Below are positions 61,883 to 64,000 of a DNA stretch of 64,000 nucleotides, in pieces; position 1 is the first letter of the stretch, and each line of letters starts with the position of its first letter. The DNA is taken from contig NZ_PYAX01000004.1 in NCBI RefSeq assembly GCF_003014735.1, forward strand, positions 434,001-498,000. Direction: 5' to 3'. The stretch comes from Saccharothrix carnea (GTDB taxonomy: Bacteria > Actinomycetota > Actinomycetes > Mycobacteriales > Pseudonocardiaceae). The notes below the pieces were generated by a model. It ran no database searches. It saw only the letters and a program-made list of their open reading frames with translations, and was not told the origin of the DNA. The position numbers and the translations under genes are program-made.

Positions 61883-62488
61883 TCAGACGGTCGTGATGAT
61901 CCGGTCGATGAAGCCGTACTCGAGGGCTTCCTCGGCGGTGAACCACTTGTCGCGGTCCGCGTCCCGCTCGATGGTCTCGACCGTCTGGCCGGTCTGCTCG
62001 GCGGTGATCCTGGCCATCCGCTTCTTCATCTGGGTGAAGATCGTGGCCTGGATCTCGATGTCGGTCGCCGTGCCGCCGATGCCCGCGGACGGCTGGTGCA
62101 TCAGCACCCGGGTGCTGGGCAGCACGAACCGCTTGCCGCGCGTGCCCGAGGACAGCAGGAACTGGCCCATCGACGCCACGAAGCCCAGGCCGATGGTGGA
62201 GACGTCCGGCTTGATGTGGTTCATCGTGTCGTAGATGGCCATGCCCGCCGTGACCGAACCGCCCGGCGAGTTGATGTACATCTGGATGTCGGCTTCGTCG
62301 TCCTCGGCCGCGAGGACCAGCAACTGCATGGTCAGCCGGTTGGCGACCTCGTCGTTCACCTCGGAGCCGAGCAGGACGATGCGCGAGCGCAGCAACTGCT
62401 CGTACAGCGGGTCGTGCGCCATCGGTGTCTGCGTGTTCGAGCGGGCCAGGATCGCTGCCGCGAGGTCCACCGTTCCCCCATGTTCCAT
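61883..62488 (-). CDS. clpP: ATP-dependent Clp protease proteolytic subunit paralogue
   Basis: 201 residues. Full catalytic triad: Ser106 in GFVASMGQF, His131 in LMHQPSAG and Asp180 in DRDKWFT. YINSPGGSVTAGMAIYDTM and FIDRIIT are ClpP hallmarks. No clpX or second clpP adjoins, so it is an orphan paralogue rather than the housekeeping clpP1P2 pair. Start uncertain: ATG 62488 has no ribosome site but CACATT lies six bases upstream; a GTG six codons later follows GGGGGA. Confidence 0.9.
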   Translation of the reverse strand: MEHGGTVDLAAAILARSNTQTPMAHDPLYEQLLRSRIVLLGSEVNDEVANRLTMQLLVLAAEDDEADIQMYINSPGGSVTAGMAIYDTMNHIKPDVSTIGLGFVASMGQFLLSSGTRGKRFVLPSTRVLMHQPSAGIGGTATDIEIQATIFTQMKKRMARITAEQTGQTVETIERDADRDKWFTAEEALEYGFIDRIITTV

Positions 62489-62563
62489 GCCGTGAATGTG
62501 CCGATCGACTACGGAACGTAGCCTGATCGTCGCAACCCAATCAACTCGGTGGCCCGCAGTTCG

Positions 62564-64000
<1,437 letters not shown>

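Noticed and set aside
60657..62540. Fusion of a ClpP-like segment with the MFS transporter
   Set aside because: The upstream part of that frame is out of phase over clpP; the transporter has its own ATG 61820 with a ribosome site.

Overview
The window is very GC-rich and gene-dense, with many GTG starts, stop/start overlaps (ATGA, GTGA, TGATG) and what look like leaderless promoters. With MptB/GT87 lipid mannosyltransferases, F420-type PPOX, LLM and HelR-like proteins and LAxTG-type surface anchoring, this points to a filamentous actinomycete, most likely of the Pseudonocardiales (Saccharothrix/Actinosynnema/Lentzea-like). The taxonomic call is inference; no rRNA is present.

Layout. 1-6.4 kb: end of a WD40 protein, an FHA-like protein, a 12-residue-repeat protein, a membrane-anchored trypsin-like protease coupled to a secreted lipocalin-like protein and its tandem paralogue, a YkvA-like protein, and a YeiH-type transporter preceded by a one-helix mini-gene. 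6.4-12 kb: an acyltransferase; an overlapping three-gene phosphorelay (receiver-PP2C phosphatase, CHASE3 histidine kinase, Rcp1-like receiver); a hydrolase; a metallo-beta-lactamase fold protein. 12-16.4 kb: an overlapping MptB plus two GT87-like mannosyltransferases. 16.6-22 kb: GNAT, LLM oxidoreductase, four 22-bp tandem repeats, a Pro-rich micro-protein, HelR-like ATPase, a nitrilase-fold protein lacking its catalytic Glu, and an SDR. 22.1-25 kb: iron-box-controlled FecCD/FecE siderophore importer without a binding protein. 25-32.4 kb: TetR/azoreductase with two operators, a frameshifted dehydrogenase remnant, a Tat-exported propeller protein, a methyltransferase and DUF4267 gene sharing a two-strand minisatellite, a PPOX protein, and an SDR-ECF41 sigma operon with its own ECF41 promoter. 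32.5-40.6 kb: PadR/STAND remnants, a long LADTG-anchored repeat protein, snapalysin, an HTH-nSTAND-WD40 protein, and a broken subtilase.

40.6-61.8 kb is the main biosynthetic region: MbtH, a 4,441-residue four-module NRPS, a siderophore-binding lipoprotein, an ornithine/lysine N-monooxygenase, a heterodimeric ABC exporter and an MFS pump. Three iron boxes lie here, two in the divergent monooxygenase/exporter promoter and one before the binding protein. The specificity codes read from the adenylation domains are Ser for module 2 and N5-hydroxyornithine for module 3, which fits the monooxygenase. Modules 1 and 4 have near-identical unassigned codes. The NRPS has no thioesterase and ends in a condensation domain whose HH motif is lost, so the product is probably a hydroxamate peptide siderophore released in an unusual way. 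The binding protein here has no permease and the importer at 22-25 kb has no binding protein, so they probably work together.

The window ends with a ClpP paralogue, a methyltransferase and a truncated acyl-CoA dehydrogenase.
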